Of a stretch of DNA of 64,000 nt, positions 23,543 to 33,551 are shown piece after piece (the stretch's first letter is position 1; each line of letters starts with the position of its first letter). The position numbers were made by a program, and so were the translations under genes. The notes under the pieces are model-generated. The model had not been told where the DNA came from and made no database searches. It was given only the letters and a program-made list of their open reading frames with translations. Location: assembly GCA_947683425.1 (NCBI GenBank), contig CANTUQ010000003.1, positions 7,289,501 through 7,353,500 of the forward strand, read 5' to 3'. This DNA comes from Excoecaria cochinchinensis. Its lineage: Eukaryota > Streptophyta > Magnoliopsida > Malpighiales > Euphorbiaceae.

Positions 23543-25463
23543 ATTAGTAGGCATTTAGGGCAGCAAGGTTCCAGGGCATAGTTATCCAGATAAGAAGATA
23601 CGATTTTCAAAATTAATTAAATTTTCGTAATTATGAATAATTTATGTTATAGATCCACTTCTCTTTCAAGTTCTCTTGCTTCAGATTCCATGAAATCAAG
23701 TTTAAAACATCCAACCAATAGTGAAGAAATCACAATTGAGTATTTTCAAAAATCTTTAAATAACTGAGAAATTCCAAAAATAAAAAAAGATCAAGTTTAT
23801 GAAACCGGTCTGTTTCAAACTGACTATGTCATTAAAACAGAAGAAAGGGATGTTCAAATCTCAAAACCTTTTGAAACCATCCAACTTCTTTCTCAAAAAA
23901 CTTTACAAAAACACCAAGACGGGAAATACAACTATATTCACTTAGGTCTTGTCCAGGTGGAAATTAAACCTTTAACCAAAGATGGCTTAAACACTTCAAT
24001 ACTTTGTGTCTTGAAGGATGCTAGATGGTTAAATTTCCAGGATTCTATGATAGTGTCTGTAGAGTCAAGCCTTTGTCAATGACCAATCTCTTTTGAGTGC
24101 TATCCTGACATCTCATTATCTTTAAAAGATAAAAACATTTTAAAATCTTTGATTTTACAAATCAAAACTCACAATTACAAAATGCTGGAAGGTTCAATTC
24201 CAGTAGCAATCATGTTTAAAGTACAATATAAAGCAATGGTTTCTGCTTTTAGTGCTACTAAAAATTTTGATTTCAAAAAGGGTGAAACCCTCTTTTTACA
24301 AATAGATCTATCAAGATCTAACACTGTAATTTTGAAATCTGTCCTTTGGAGAGATATCAGTCTTCGCGAAGAATGGATCTTGGAAGGTATTTCAAGACCA
24401 AAGTCTCCTGAACAGGCAAAACAAAATACGCATTTGAGGAAAATTACCCAGTACAATGACGGAAAGGTAAAAATAAGCTTCAGTAGAGCTTCCAATCATC
24501 GATATTCTGATGCTAGTTCTTCTGCCAGTAGTTTAGACTTAGGGAAAATCTCAAAGTTGCCCTCAGTAATTCATCTGCTTGATAGGACAGAGAGTTTTCA
24601 AAATCCAAGATTTTCTTATTCAGGCATTCCAAGTGCTTTTTTTTCAAAATGTGGATTATTCTTCAAATGTACCTCACCAGGTCTATACTAGACCACAAGT
24701 AGGTGATGAAGAACAACAAAATAATTCACCTCCAACTTCACCATCTTTTTCTGCGGTAATCGAAAATGTTATCAATGAACTAAATGTTTTAGAAAAGGAA
24801 TTTGAAGTTGACAAAAACTTCTTGCATCAGGATTTCTATTCTTCAAAAAATTCAGAAAAAAGAAATTGGTTTTTCAAAAATTTTCTGGATAAAAGAAAAG
24901 AAATTTAAAATGAGTTTTATGACTTTGTCATATAAAATAAAGCTCATGTTTTATTCTTTGATTGGTTTGAAATTTATGCATCACAAAATGAAATTTCATA
25001 TCCATTCACATTAAACACCAAATCTGTTAACTCTGTCACTGTTAGAAAAAAAAGGTTACAGGATGGGAAATGGTAGATGGAACGAAAACCCAATCTGAAC
25101 ATGCACCTTTAAGACAGATTAAAATTGCACATCTAGAAACCACAGTAGATGCAACACCTTACAAAACCCCAAGTAATGATTCAAATAAGGATATTAAAAG
25201 TATTCTCCAACAAAACAACTTTACAAACACTCATCTTAGTACGATTGCCAAGCAGTTAACTAGGATAGAGGAAACGCAGAAAACCACTCTTATTTCCTAG
25301 GTTGAAGCAACAGAGTTAAAACTGAAAAGCCCCGTGTTTAAACCTTTTCAGATTTCAAAGACAAGCCAAAAACTGTTCAGGGAAGGTAAGTCAGAATTTA
25401 CCGAAGCTCTTAAAACCCAACTCAGTAGAATAGAGCATACCTCTACCTCTACACCAGTAGTTA
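23543..25463 (+). pseudogene. Viral leader end, movement protein and capsid start (copy B)
   Basis: Leader 23543-23630, then the ORF1 start ATG at 23631 (M-N-N-L). The 30K-superfamily movement protein follows: the L-K-D-A-R-W segment with the conserved Asp near 24015-24035, then the core at 24149-24540. Stops occur near 23767 and 24078; a frameshift at about 24640 (extra T in a T run) moves the frame to 24579-24908; further stops lie near 24907 and 25298. The copy ends where an LTR begins at 25464. It is the only plus-strand copy showing the ORF1 start. Confidence 0.8.
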
Positions 25464-27105
25464 TGTAACGACCCAAAAAGGGCCTAGTCGGAATTCGTTA
25501 ACTAAGTCAAAAAATTAAGGGTATTTCGGTAATTTGTGCATGAGGAAATTTGGATAATAAGGACTTAATTGCAAAATTAATTAAAAATGTTAAGTGAAGG
25601 AATTATCTAGTGTGTGTGTGTGGTGTTTGGTAATTAGGATGTAAAGTATTTAATAAGAAGTTTTCTAGTGTGGGTTGTGTATGGTGCCATGGAACATCAA
25701 AGCCAAAGTGGATTCTTTGGTCCTATTGGATTATGCCAAGTGGACTAGGTTGGTGAGAGCATTAAATGTGAAGTGAGTGAAGGAGAGAGGGAAGCAAGAC
25801 AAAAGCAAAATTTCTCTTCTTGCTCACGTTTCCTCTTCTTCTCCTTCTTCATCTTTCTTTCATTCTTGCTCTCTCTTGCTTTGCCCTAGCGTGAACCTTG
25901 AGCTTTGAGATTGGATTTTTGAATTTGAGTTGGATTGTGAAAGGTAAGTGCTTGGGTTGCTTTGGGTTCTTCTTTTCCTTCTTTATTTCTGGTTTTGGTT
26001 GAGTGAATGCATTGTTTGACTTAAGTGTGATTGTGGCTAGGTTTTGTGCAAGAAACGGAGGAGAGAAAGAAGAACAAGGGAAAGGAAAAAGTGGTATTTC
26101 TAAAGGAGTTGGATTGAAGCTTCTTTGTAAGGTTTGGGAGCTCTGTTCTTAGATGTGTTTTATTTGGAATTGATTGCCCTGTTCTCTTTGATTATGTGTG
26201 AGTATGTGTTCATGCATGTGTATGTTTGGGTAATGAAATTTGATTTCTATGTTAGTACTTTGATGAGGATGATTTGCATGTTATGATGAATTAATTGAGC
26301 ATAGGTTTTGCATGAGTTTTTGGGTTTGTTTAGTTACTTTGATCATCAAGAGTTTAAGTGTATGTTTATTGTGTAAATTGTGTTATACATGATTATGGGC
26401 ATGTTTTGGAAGTATTCCAGCGATAAGGTAAGTGTTTATGTTTGTCTGAATGATTGACTGTGTTGGGTTATCTTTTGAAAGCTTTGGAACATATGTGTTT
26501 TGTGCCGAGGAACTGCGAAATTCGACTCTATCATGATCGCTACGCTTGTCGCGAGCGCAACAGAGCCGCTTGTTTCCAGTTTCTCGCTGCCCACTCGGAT
26601 GAAATCTTCACAACACGCGATAAATCTTCACGAGTCGTGACGATTGCCCGATCGGTTTTAAGTGGCTTGGCAAGCAATCCTTCACGACATGTGAAATATC
26701 TTCACGAGTCGTGAAGAATGGCCAGGATCTTCACGACACGTGAGGTATCTTCACGAGTCGTTAAGAATAGCTAGGGTTCTTCACGACACGTGAAGCATCT
26801 TCACGAGTCGTGAAGAAGCTCGATTTCGCCCGCAGGGCAAGATGAGCCTGGCTCTGCGTTTGGCTGATCATCCCCTCTGTAGAGACTCCCGTTCGGCGTA
26901 GTGCTAGGCGCTTGGCCTTGTGCACGAGTCGCACTTCTTGAGCATGACTCATGCATAAGCTTCGAGGCCAGCACGAGTCATGCATAGCAGCATGACTCTT
27001 GCTAGCCCAAACTTCGCTGTTGCGAGTCGTGCATCACGACACGAGTCGCGATAGCCCCCGCATTTTGCCTTAGTTGTGAGGCTACAATCGCGAGCGCGAC
27101 ACAAG
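25464..27105 (+). mobile_element. 3'-truncated LTR, TGTAACGACCC family
   Basis: Starts TGTAACGACCCAAAAAGGGC like the LTR at 10022 and shares its order of landmarks: CT-rich run (25810-25885), splice donor AAG/GTAAGT at 25944, second GGTAAGT near 26427, CpG palindromic island (26520-27100). The last ~1 kb, including the GGGGTGTTACA terminus, is missing; the sequence turns into inverted viral DNA at about 27106. Confidence 0.8.
26580..26830. repeat. Tandem palindromic repeat TTCACGAGTCGTGAA
   Basis: About five units of roughly 45-50 bases, each pairing TTCACGACACGTGAA-like and TTCACGAGTCGTGAA words, both self-complementary. It lies at the island position of this LTR family. Confidence 0.75.
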
Positions 27106-27111
27106 TATGTG

Positions 27112-28134
27112 TTTTGCTAACCGGTTGATAGGGATTTTCTTCAATCTATCATGCAAGGGTTTTGCTAACCGGTTGATATTTGGACAAAAATCTAGAACAT
27201 AATTTACACTTCTTAGGAATCTCTAAAGCATGGTTTTGTCTAAAATTCTATCCAAAAATTTATCAACAAAAGCTAAAGATCTCTCTATAGGAGTAATTGT
27301 TCCTTGGGAAATATAATATCCTAAGAAACCAATTTTTGTTTGGAAAAGAGAGATTTTTGTTTTGGAAACAACAAGTCCATTTTTCTTTACCACATTGAAA
27401 TAGGTCCTAAGGTTTTTGAAATATTGTTCGATTGACTCTGAAAAGACAAGAAAATCATCTATATAAACAATACAAAATTTTGAAAAAGGATTAAAAATCT
27501 CGTTCATAATTCTTTAGAATTCTGAAGGAACATTTTTTAAACCAAATGGCATAACCGTCCACTCATACTGTCCAAATGGAACAGTAAAAGCTGTTTTATA
27601 ACGATCTTTTGGTTCAATCTGAATTTGCTAAAATCCTAATTTCATATGAAATTTTGAGAAAACAAATGCAGAATGCAGTTTTTATAAAAGATCCTTTTTG
27701 TAGGGAATCGAATAACAAATCCATTTTAATGCCTTGTTTAATGGTTTATAATTAATTACAAGCCTAGGTGTGCCTCTTTCAATTTCAGAGTTTTTGTTAA
27801 CATAAATAGCTGCACAACTCCAGGGAGATCTAAATTCTGTGATTAAACCCTTTTGTTTTAAATCTTGAATCTCTTTTTTGCAATGTTCTTCAAGTTCATG
27901 ATTCATTTAAATGGGTCTAGCTTTTATTGGAATTTGTCTTTCTGAAAATTCATTTTCATAGGGTAAATCAATCATATGTTGTTTTCTGTTCCAGAAAGCA
28001 TTTGGTAAATCGGAACAAATTTCATTTTCAATTATTTTTTGGAAATAAGAAATTCTTTGTTTTACCAAATCATTTTTCAAACCCTTTTGGATTTTAAAGA
28101 AGGAAACAACCTGTTTGAGAAAATGTTAATGCTT
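27112..28134 (-). pseudogene. Viral reverse transcriptase (copy C2)
   Basis: RT with the Y-I-D-D catalytic motif at 27454-27465, M-P-F-G-L-K near 27540 and P-R-L-V-I-N-Y-K near 27740. Pieces 27223-27507, 27682-27906 and the protease ORF share one frame; stop codons lie between them. RNase H is absent because the copy ends near the start of the connection domain. Beside the break, a 19-base stretch (gttttgctaaccggttgat) is present twice, at 27111-27129 and about 27159-27177. Confidence 0.85.
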
Positions 28135-29034
28135 TTATTTTCCTTGAATTATACAATTCAATTCACTTTTGTAAATAGAACAGGTTTTCAAAAGATTTAG
28201 ATTCCTTGTTCTTGGTTTTTCAACAAAAGGGAAAACAATTTTTTCTCTGTTTGTTTTAAAAGAAATACCATCATATGTAATAGAATAGGGAGTAATCATA
28301 TTGATAAATGGAGTCCCCAAAATGACAGTATGGCTGATATTTTCAAGTAAAACAAAAGGAGTTTTGATAAAGATGCTTCCATTTTGAATAGAAGCTTCTG
28401 TTTTAAATCTGATCTTCATGTCGGAGTTATTTGCTGCAATAACTTTTATAGAGGTTTTTTCAGAAAATCTTTTTGGAACGATATAGCTTTTTAAACAATT
28501 TAAATCTGCTCCTGTATCAAAAAGAGCAACTGTATCAATTTTGAAGTCGTCCGAAAAAACAAGGGAAGTTTTTACCAAATATTTTCTTGTAGTTATTTCT
28601 CTTAATATAAACAAGAAATCAATTGGAGCATTTTCTAAACTTTGAATTCCATTTTCTAAGTCTAGATTAGCAATTTCATTTTCTTCTTTTTCTTCATTCT
28701 CATTATCATTAGAACTAGAATCTTGGGATAAAAGAGCATGAAGAAGATTTGAATCATTCTCCTGTTTTTCTTTAAGAGTTTTAACCTCTTGTTTTACAAT
28801 CTTAATTTCTTCTTGAAGTGATTGAATTCTCATAGGTGGTTTTAACTTTGTTTTAGTACCTAAAATTTTGGTGAGATCATAAGTACTCTTTGGAATGAGT
28901 TTGGAAATTGAAGCGGAAGGCTTTAGAGATTTAGGTTCAAAAGACTTCAAAAGTTTTTCAATGATTTCTTTTTGAAGTTTTGAATCTTCCACTTGTTTAA
29001 TAATATCATGAATTAATTCTTGGTCTTTTGTCAA
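28135..29034 (-). pseudogene. Viral aspartic protease domain (copy C2), active site intact
   Basis: A 299-codon open stretch. Amino part: Lys/Glu-rich linker with a coiled-coil-like K-I-V-K-Q-E-V-K-T-L-K-E-K segment (28755-28830). The protease motif D-T-G-A-D lies at about 28505-28519 and L-G-T-P-F-I-N near 28310. It is the only copy in the window with D-T-G. A stop at 28135 separates it from RT, so no full polyprotein could be made. Confidence 0.85.
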
Positions 29035-30349
29035 AACATTTATTGATTTGAAACTAGTGTTCGACTCACTACTAGAGGAATCAAGGGCAGCTAGTTCATC
29101 ATTCTAAAAAGAATCTTTTGTTTCTAATGACTCCGTTTGAGTTTCACTTTCCTTGACTTCAAGGAGGAGTGCTTCAATCTTTTGAATTGTTTCTTCCTCT
29201 ACTTGTAAGTCATGGAGTTTTTTATTGAATCTATAATATTTTGAAATGTGACCAGGTCTGTTACATTTATAACAGGTTACCTATTTTTCAAATTGTGATT
29301 TAAAGGGTTGTTTTGAAGATTGCCTTTTCTTCCAAAATTTTTGAGGCCTAGAATTTTTATAGAACTCCCCTTTATTGGGCTTTGAAGAAAATCGTTCCTG
29401 GGCCTTTTTGTAAGATTTTGAATAGGATCCTCCACACCTTTTTGTTTGGTTTTCCGTGGATACTTCAAACTATTTACAAAATGATCCTAGTTCATGCCTA
29501 GTTTTCTTCATTTCCTATTTTAAATGTTTTTCAAGCTTTAAATCTTGGAAGATTTTTAAACCTTCATTTTGAGTGAAGCTAACTAGTTCTCCATAAGTTA
29601 AATGGTTATAGGGAATTTGGCTAATACACTACGTTTCTTTAATTTTGTTCCTAACTCTTTTCCTTAAAAGGGTAGGAAGACCTACAAGGAATTTTTCTTT
29701 CCAAAAAGGTTAATTGGAATCTTCCTTAAGCATAATCCTAGTTAAGAACGTGTTTTTGTAGTTTTGAAAATCAGAAAGCTTTTTACACCTAAGGTTTGAA
29801 AGCAACTCTGCGTTTTTATGTTTTAAAAGAGAAGGGTCACCTATGAAGTGTAGACTAATCGTATGGATTAGAGTTGCAACAGCATCAGGTATGGGGTTAC
29901 TCAACTCATCGAGAATGGGTGCTCTATCCTCTGTGGTTTGAATGGCACTTAATATTTCTAATTGCTGTTGGGCAGTGAGATGGTAATCCCACCATCCTTT
30001 CTGTTGGCCTAAAAATACTGCTATAAGAGTTTAGCAAAAGCTCTATCAGGTGTACTCGTTTGGGTTTTGTAAGCATTGGAAGCCATAGTCATCTGCTGTA
30101 GAAGACTAAGGATGTTATATTCAGACATACCATCTATGTTCCATTCATAAACAGTAATGGCATTGAACTTAGACTGGGATAAAATGTTTGGTCTATTTTC
30201 TATGCCTAACTCTGGTGCTGTAGTCATGGCCAAAGGTTGGCCTTTTTGCAAATGGAGTCTGTACAACTCCTCTTTATGGTTTGGCTGTTGTTCTTTAGAG
30301 TCAGATACCTGATCTAAAGTGCTAGCAGTTTTGTTACGGTCAGGGTATC
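29035..30349 (-). pseudogene. Viral capsid region with zinc knuckle (copy C2)
   Basis: Capsid-like region in several frames (29277-29468, 29710-29904, 30021-30266). Knuckle near 29230-29280 reads C-Y-K-C-N-R-P-G-H with the final Cys position Tyr. The G-W-W-D-Y-H-L block lies near 29975-29995, preceded by Gln/Thr-rich sequence. At least two frameshifts and several stops. Confidence 0.75.
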
Positions 30350-32195
30350 TTATACAACTGCTGGTGTAGAGGTAGAGGTATGCTTTATTCTACTGAGTTG
30401 GGTTTTAAGAGCTTCAGTAAATTCTGGTTTACCTTCCCTGAACAGTTTTTGGCTTATCTTTAAAATCTGAAAAGGTTTAAACACGGGGCTTTTCAGTTTT
30501 GACTCTGTTGATTCAACCTGAGAAACAACAGTGGTTTTTTGGGTTTCCTCTATCCTAGTTAACTGCTTGGTAATCGTACTAAGATGAGTGTTTCTAAAGT
30601 TATTTTGTTGAAGAATATTTTTAATATCCTTGTTTGAATCATTACTTGGGGTTTTGTAAGGTGCCGCATCTACTGTGGTTTCTAGATGTGCAATTTTAAT
30701 CTGTCTTAAAGGTGGATGTTCAGATTGGGTTTTCGTTCTATGTACCATTTCCCATTATGTAACCTTTTTCTTTCTAACAGTGACAGGGTTAACAGATTTG
30801 GTGTTTGATGTGAATGGATAAGAAATTTCATTTTGAGATGCATAAATTTCAAACAAATCAAAGAATAAAACATGAGCTTTGTTTTGTATGACAAAGTCAT
30901 AAAACTTATTTTTAATTTCTTTTCTTTTATCGAAAAAATTTTTGAAAAACCAATTTCTTTTTTCCGAATTTTTTGAAGAATAGAAATCCTGATGCAAGAA
31001 GTTTTTGTCAAATTCAAATTCCTTTTCTAAAACATTTAGTTCATTGATAACATTTTCGGTTACCGCAGAAAAAGATGGTGAAGTTGGAGGTGAATTATTT
31101 TGTTGTTCTTCATCACCTACTTGTGGTCTAGTATAGACCTGGTGAGGTATATTTGAAGAATAATCCACAATTTGAAAAGAAGCACTTGGAATGCTTGAAT
31201 AAGAAAATCTTGAATTTTGAAAACTCTCCGTCCTATCAGGCAGATGAATTACTGAGGGCAACTTTGAGATTTTCCCCAAGTCTAAAGTACTGGCGAAAGA
31301 ACCAACATCAAAATATCGATGACTGGAAGCTCTATTGAAGCTTATTTTTACCTTTCCTTCATTATACTGGGTAATTTCCCTCAAATGCTTATATTGTTTT
31401 GCCTGTTCCGGAAACTTTGGTCTTGAAATACCTTCCAAGATCCATTCTTCGAGAAGACTGATATCTCTCCAAAGGATAGATTTCGGAATTACAGTGTTAT
31501 ATCTGTATAGATCTATTTTTAAAAAGCGGGTTTCACCCTTTTTGAAATCAATATTTTTAGTAGCAGTAAAAGCAGAAATCATTGCTTTATAATGTAGTTT
31601 AAACATGATTGCTACTGGAATTGAACCTTCCAGCATTTTATAATTGTGAGTTTTGATTTGTAAAATCAAAGTTTTTAAAATGTTTTTATCTTTTAAAGAT
31701 AATGAGATGTCATGATAGCATTCAAAAGAGATTGGTCCTTGACAAAGGCTTGACTCTATAGATGCTATCATAGAATCCTGGAAGTTTAACCATCTAGTAT
31801 CCCTTAAGACACAAAGTATTGAAGTGTTTAAGCCATCTTTAGTTAAAAGTTTAATTCCCACCTGGACAAGACCTAAGTGAATATAGTTGTATTTTTGATC
31901 TAAGTGTTTTTGTAAAGTTTTTTGAGAAAGAAGTTGGATGGTTTCAAAAGGTTTTGAGATTTGAACATCCCTTTCTTCCGTTTGATGGCATAGTTAGTTT
32001 TAAAAAGGTTTTGAAACTGACCTGTTTCATAAACTTGATCTTTTTTTTATTTTTTGAATTTCCCAGTTATTTAAAGATTTTTGAAAATCTTTAATAGTGA
32101 TTTTCTCACTATTGGTTGGATGTTTTAAACTTTATTTCATGGAATCTGAAGCAAGAGAACTTGAAAGAGAAGTGGATCTACATAATAAATTATTC
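30350..32195 (-). pseudogene. Viral 30K-type movement protein and linker to capsid (copy C2)
   Basis: The minus-strand stretch 30755-31861 (368 codons) holds the movement protein core with L-R-D-T-R-W (near 31790-31810), followed by a Ser/Pro-rich tail; a frame change near 30750 leads to 30350-30748, the linker with a short coiled-coil-like part. Upstream, reading toward 32195, the frame continues to the ORF1 start region but is broken. In the family this protein targets plasmodesmata. Confidence 0.82.
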
Positions 32196-32407
32196 ATAAT
32201 TACAAAAATTTAATTACTTTTGAAAAATGTATTTTCTTACCAGGATAACTATGCCCTGGAACCTTACTACCCTAAACGCCTACCAATGGCTCAAACGGGA
32301 CTTACTACCTCACATCCAACCTTACCTAGATAATATTTTAATCTTTCAAAATAAATTAAATTTACCAAATTATAAACAATCAATCTTATAAAAACACTAC
32401 CCCCCAT
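32196..32407 (-). promoter_or_regulatory. Viral leader (copy C2)
   Basis: Non-coding leader between primer-binding site and ORF1, collinear with 18112-18236 plus 23543-23630. It is uninterrupted here and therefore defines the insertion point of the 5.3-kb LTR in copy B. Confidence 0.7.
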
Positions 32408-32419
32408 GCTCTGATACTA
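32408..32419 (-). promoter_or_regulatory. tRNA-iMet primer-binding site, junction of copies D and C2
   Basis: Minus strand TAGTATCAGAGC, one change from TGGTATCAGAGC. Upstream in sense direction is copy D intergenic region; downstream is C2 leader: a head-to-tail join. Confidence 0.82.
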
Positions 32420-33230
32420 AGGACACCGCAAGACCAAAGGGTATAAAACAAAGCACTAGAATAATATATTATCAAACAACAACAGATCCACAAATAGATT
32501 TCACAACCTAAAACTAAAATTAAAATGCAAAGCAAAAGTAATTTCAAAAATAAAATCAAGAAGGTACGTGGTAATAATCAAGCATGATAATCTAGTTATC
32601 CTTTGGACCAGCAGCCCATAACTCGAATTGTTTCAGCCGATATATCTTCAAGATTGTTTCAAAAATATGCAAACAATATTTCTGATGTACCAGATCAGTA
32701 TAAACTGTAAGTACAGAGAATACTTATGAATGTAAAACAATTTATTTTTAAAACATATATTTATATATATTAAAGTAGTAACACAAATTACAAAAACTAT
32801 AAGATACAAAGGCTCAACACATGAGCTACACTTACAGGTTTTGAAATATAATAATTACAAGCTTTAGGAGATAAATACTCAGCTCAAGAATTATAAGGGT
32901 TTTTTTGCTCAACACATGAGCTACCTAGATTCTCTTCTAAGTGTGAGAGGTTTTGAAGGCTGGGAATTCTCTCCAAATTCGTATTTGCCTTCAACTAGGG
33001 GGAAGGGATCCTTAAATAAGGAGCTTCCATCAATTAAGGGAGCCTGGAGTGACTGGATGAGCTGTAAAGGGATTTCTACACATGCTAGATGCTTGTCCGT
33101 CAATTATGGCTATTTGAAAATTAAAAAGTAATCGAAAGTTGCCGACATAATAAAGTTTTACTGTTTGGCTCTTCTTTTTTTTTTTTCAAATAGGCTGGGC
33201 CTTTTAAAAGTTTGTGGGCTAAGCCTGTGT
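32420..33230 (-). promoter_or_regulatory. Viral intergenic region (copy D)
   Basis: Counterpart of 14201-14990; hairpin motif copies at 32812-32829 and 32907-32924, TATA-like TTATTTAAGG near 33010-33020. Non-coding. Confidence 0.62.
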
Positions 33231-33551
33231 TTAAAATTTAAAAGGAAATAAATAGGCTAGGCCCATGTTTACAAAATGCCTTGTTGATAGGCTTAAACAA
33301 GAGTTTGGGAAAATGTTGTAGCAGTCATCTCCATTCTCATCACCCAAGTCAACTATGGGCTCAGAGCCTGGGGAAGAGCCTACTTTTGAGGGGCCTGAAG
33401 AAGCTTTTGAAGATGAGGCCTTACTTTGGAGGAGATGGGCCATCATCTTAAAGTATTCTTCTTCAGTTTTTGCTGCAGCTAGTTGGGTCTGAGCAAAGGA
33501 CTTCTTGCCCAAGAACTGTGTCATTGCTGGTCCTGGTTTTAGAAGGCCTTG
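33231..33551 (-). pseudogene. Viral ORF2 C-terminal part (copy D)
   Basis: About 105 codons corresponding to the end of ORF2: F-A-Q-T-Q-L-A-A-A-K-T-E-E-E-Y-F-K-M-M-A-H-L-L-Q, then a Ser-rich tail. The reading toward its amino end is interrupted at 33552 by the solo LTR and continues at 36214. Confidence 0.7.
33547..33551 (+). repeat. Target-site duplication CCTTG, left
   Basis: Perfect match to 36209-36213. Confidence 0.85.

Larger units (their letters stand above)
27106..32419 (-). mobile_element. Endogenous caulimovirid copy C2 (primer-binding site to RT)
   Basis: Longest collinear viral piece: reading the minus strand from 32419 it has primer-binding site, leader, movement protein, capsid, protease and RT, ending inside the RT connection at about 27106, where it meets the truncated LTR. 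The pol part (29034-27223) stays in one frame, broken only by nonsense codons. Confidence 0.9.
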
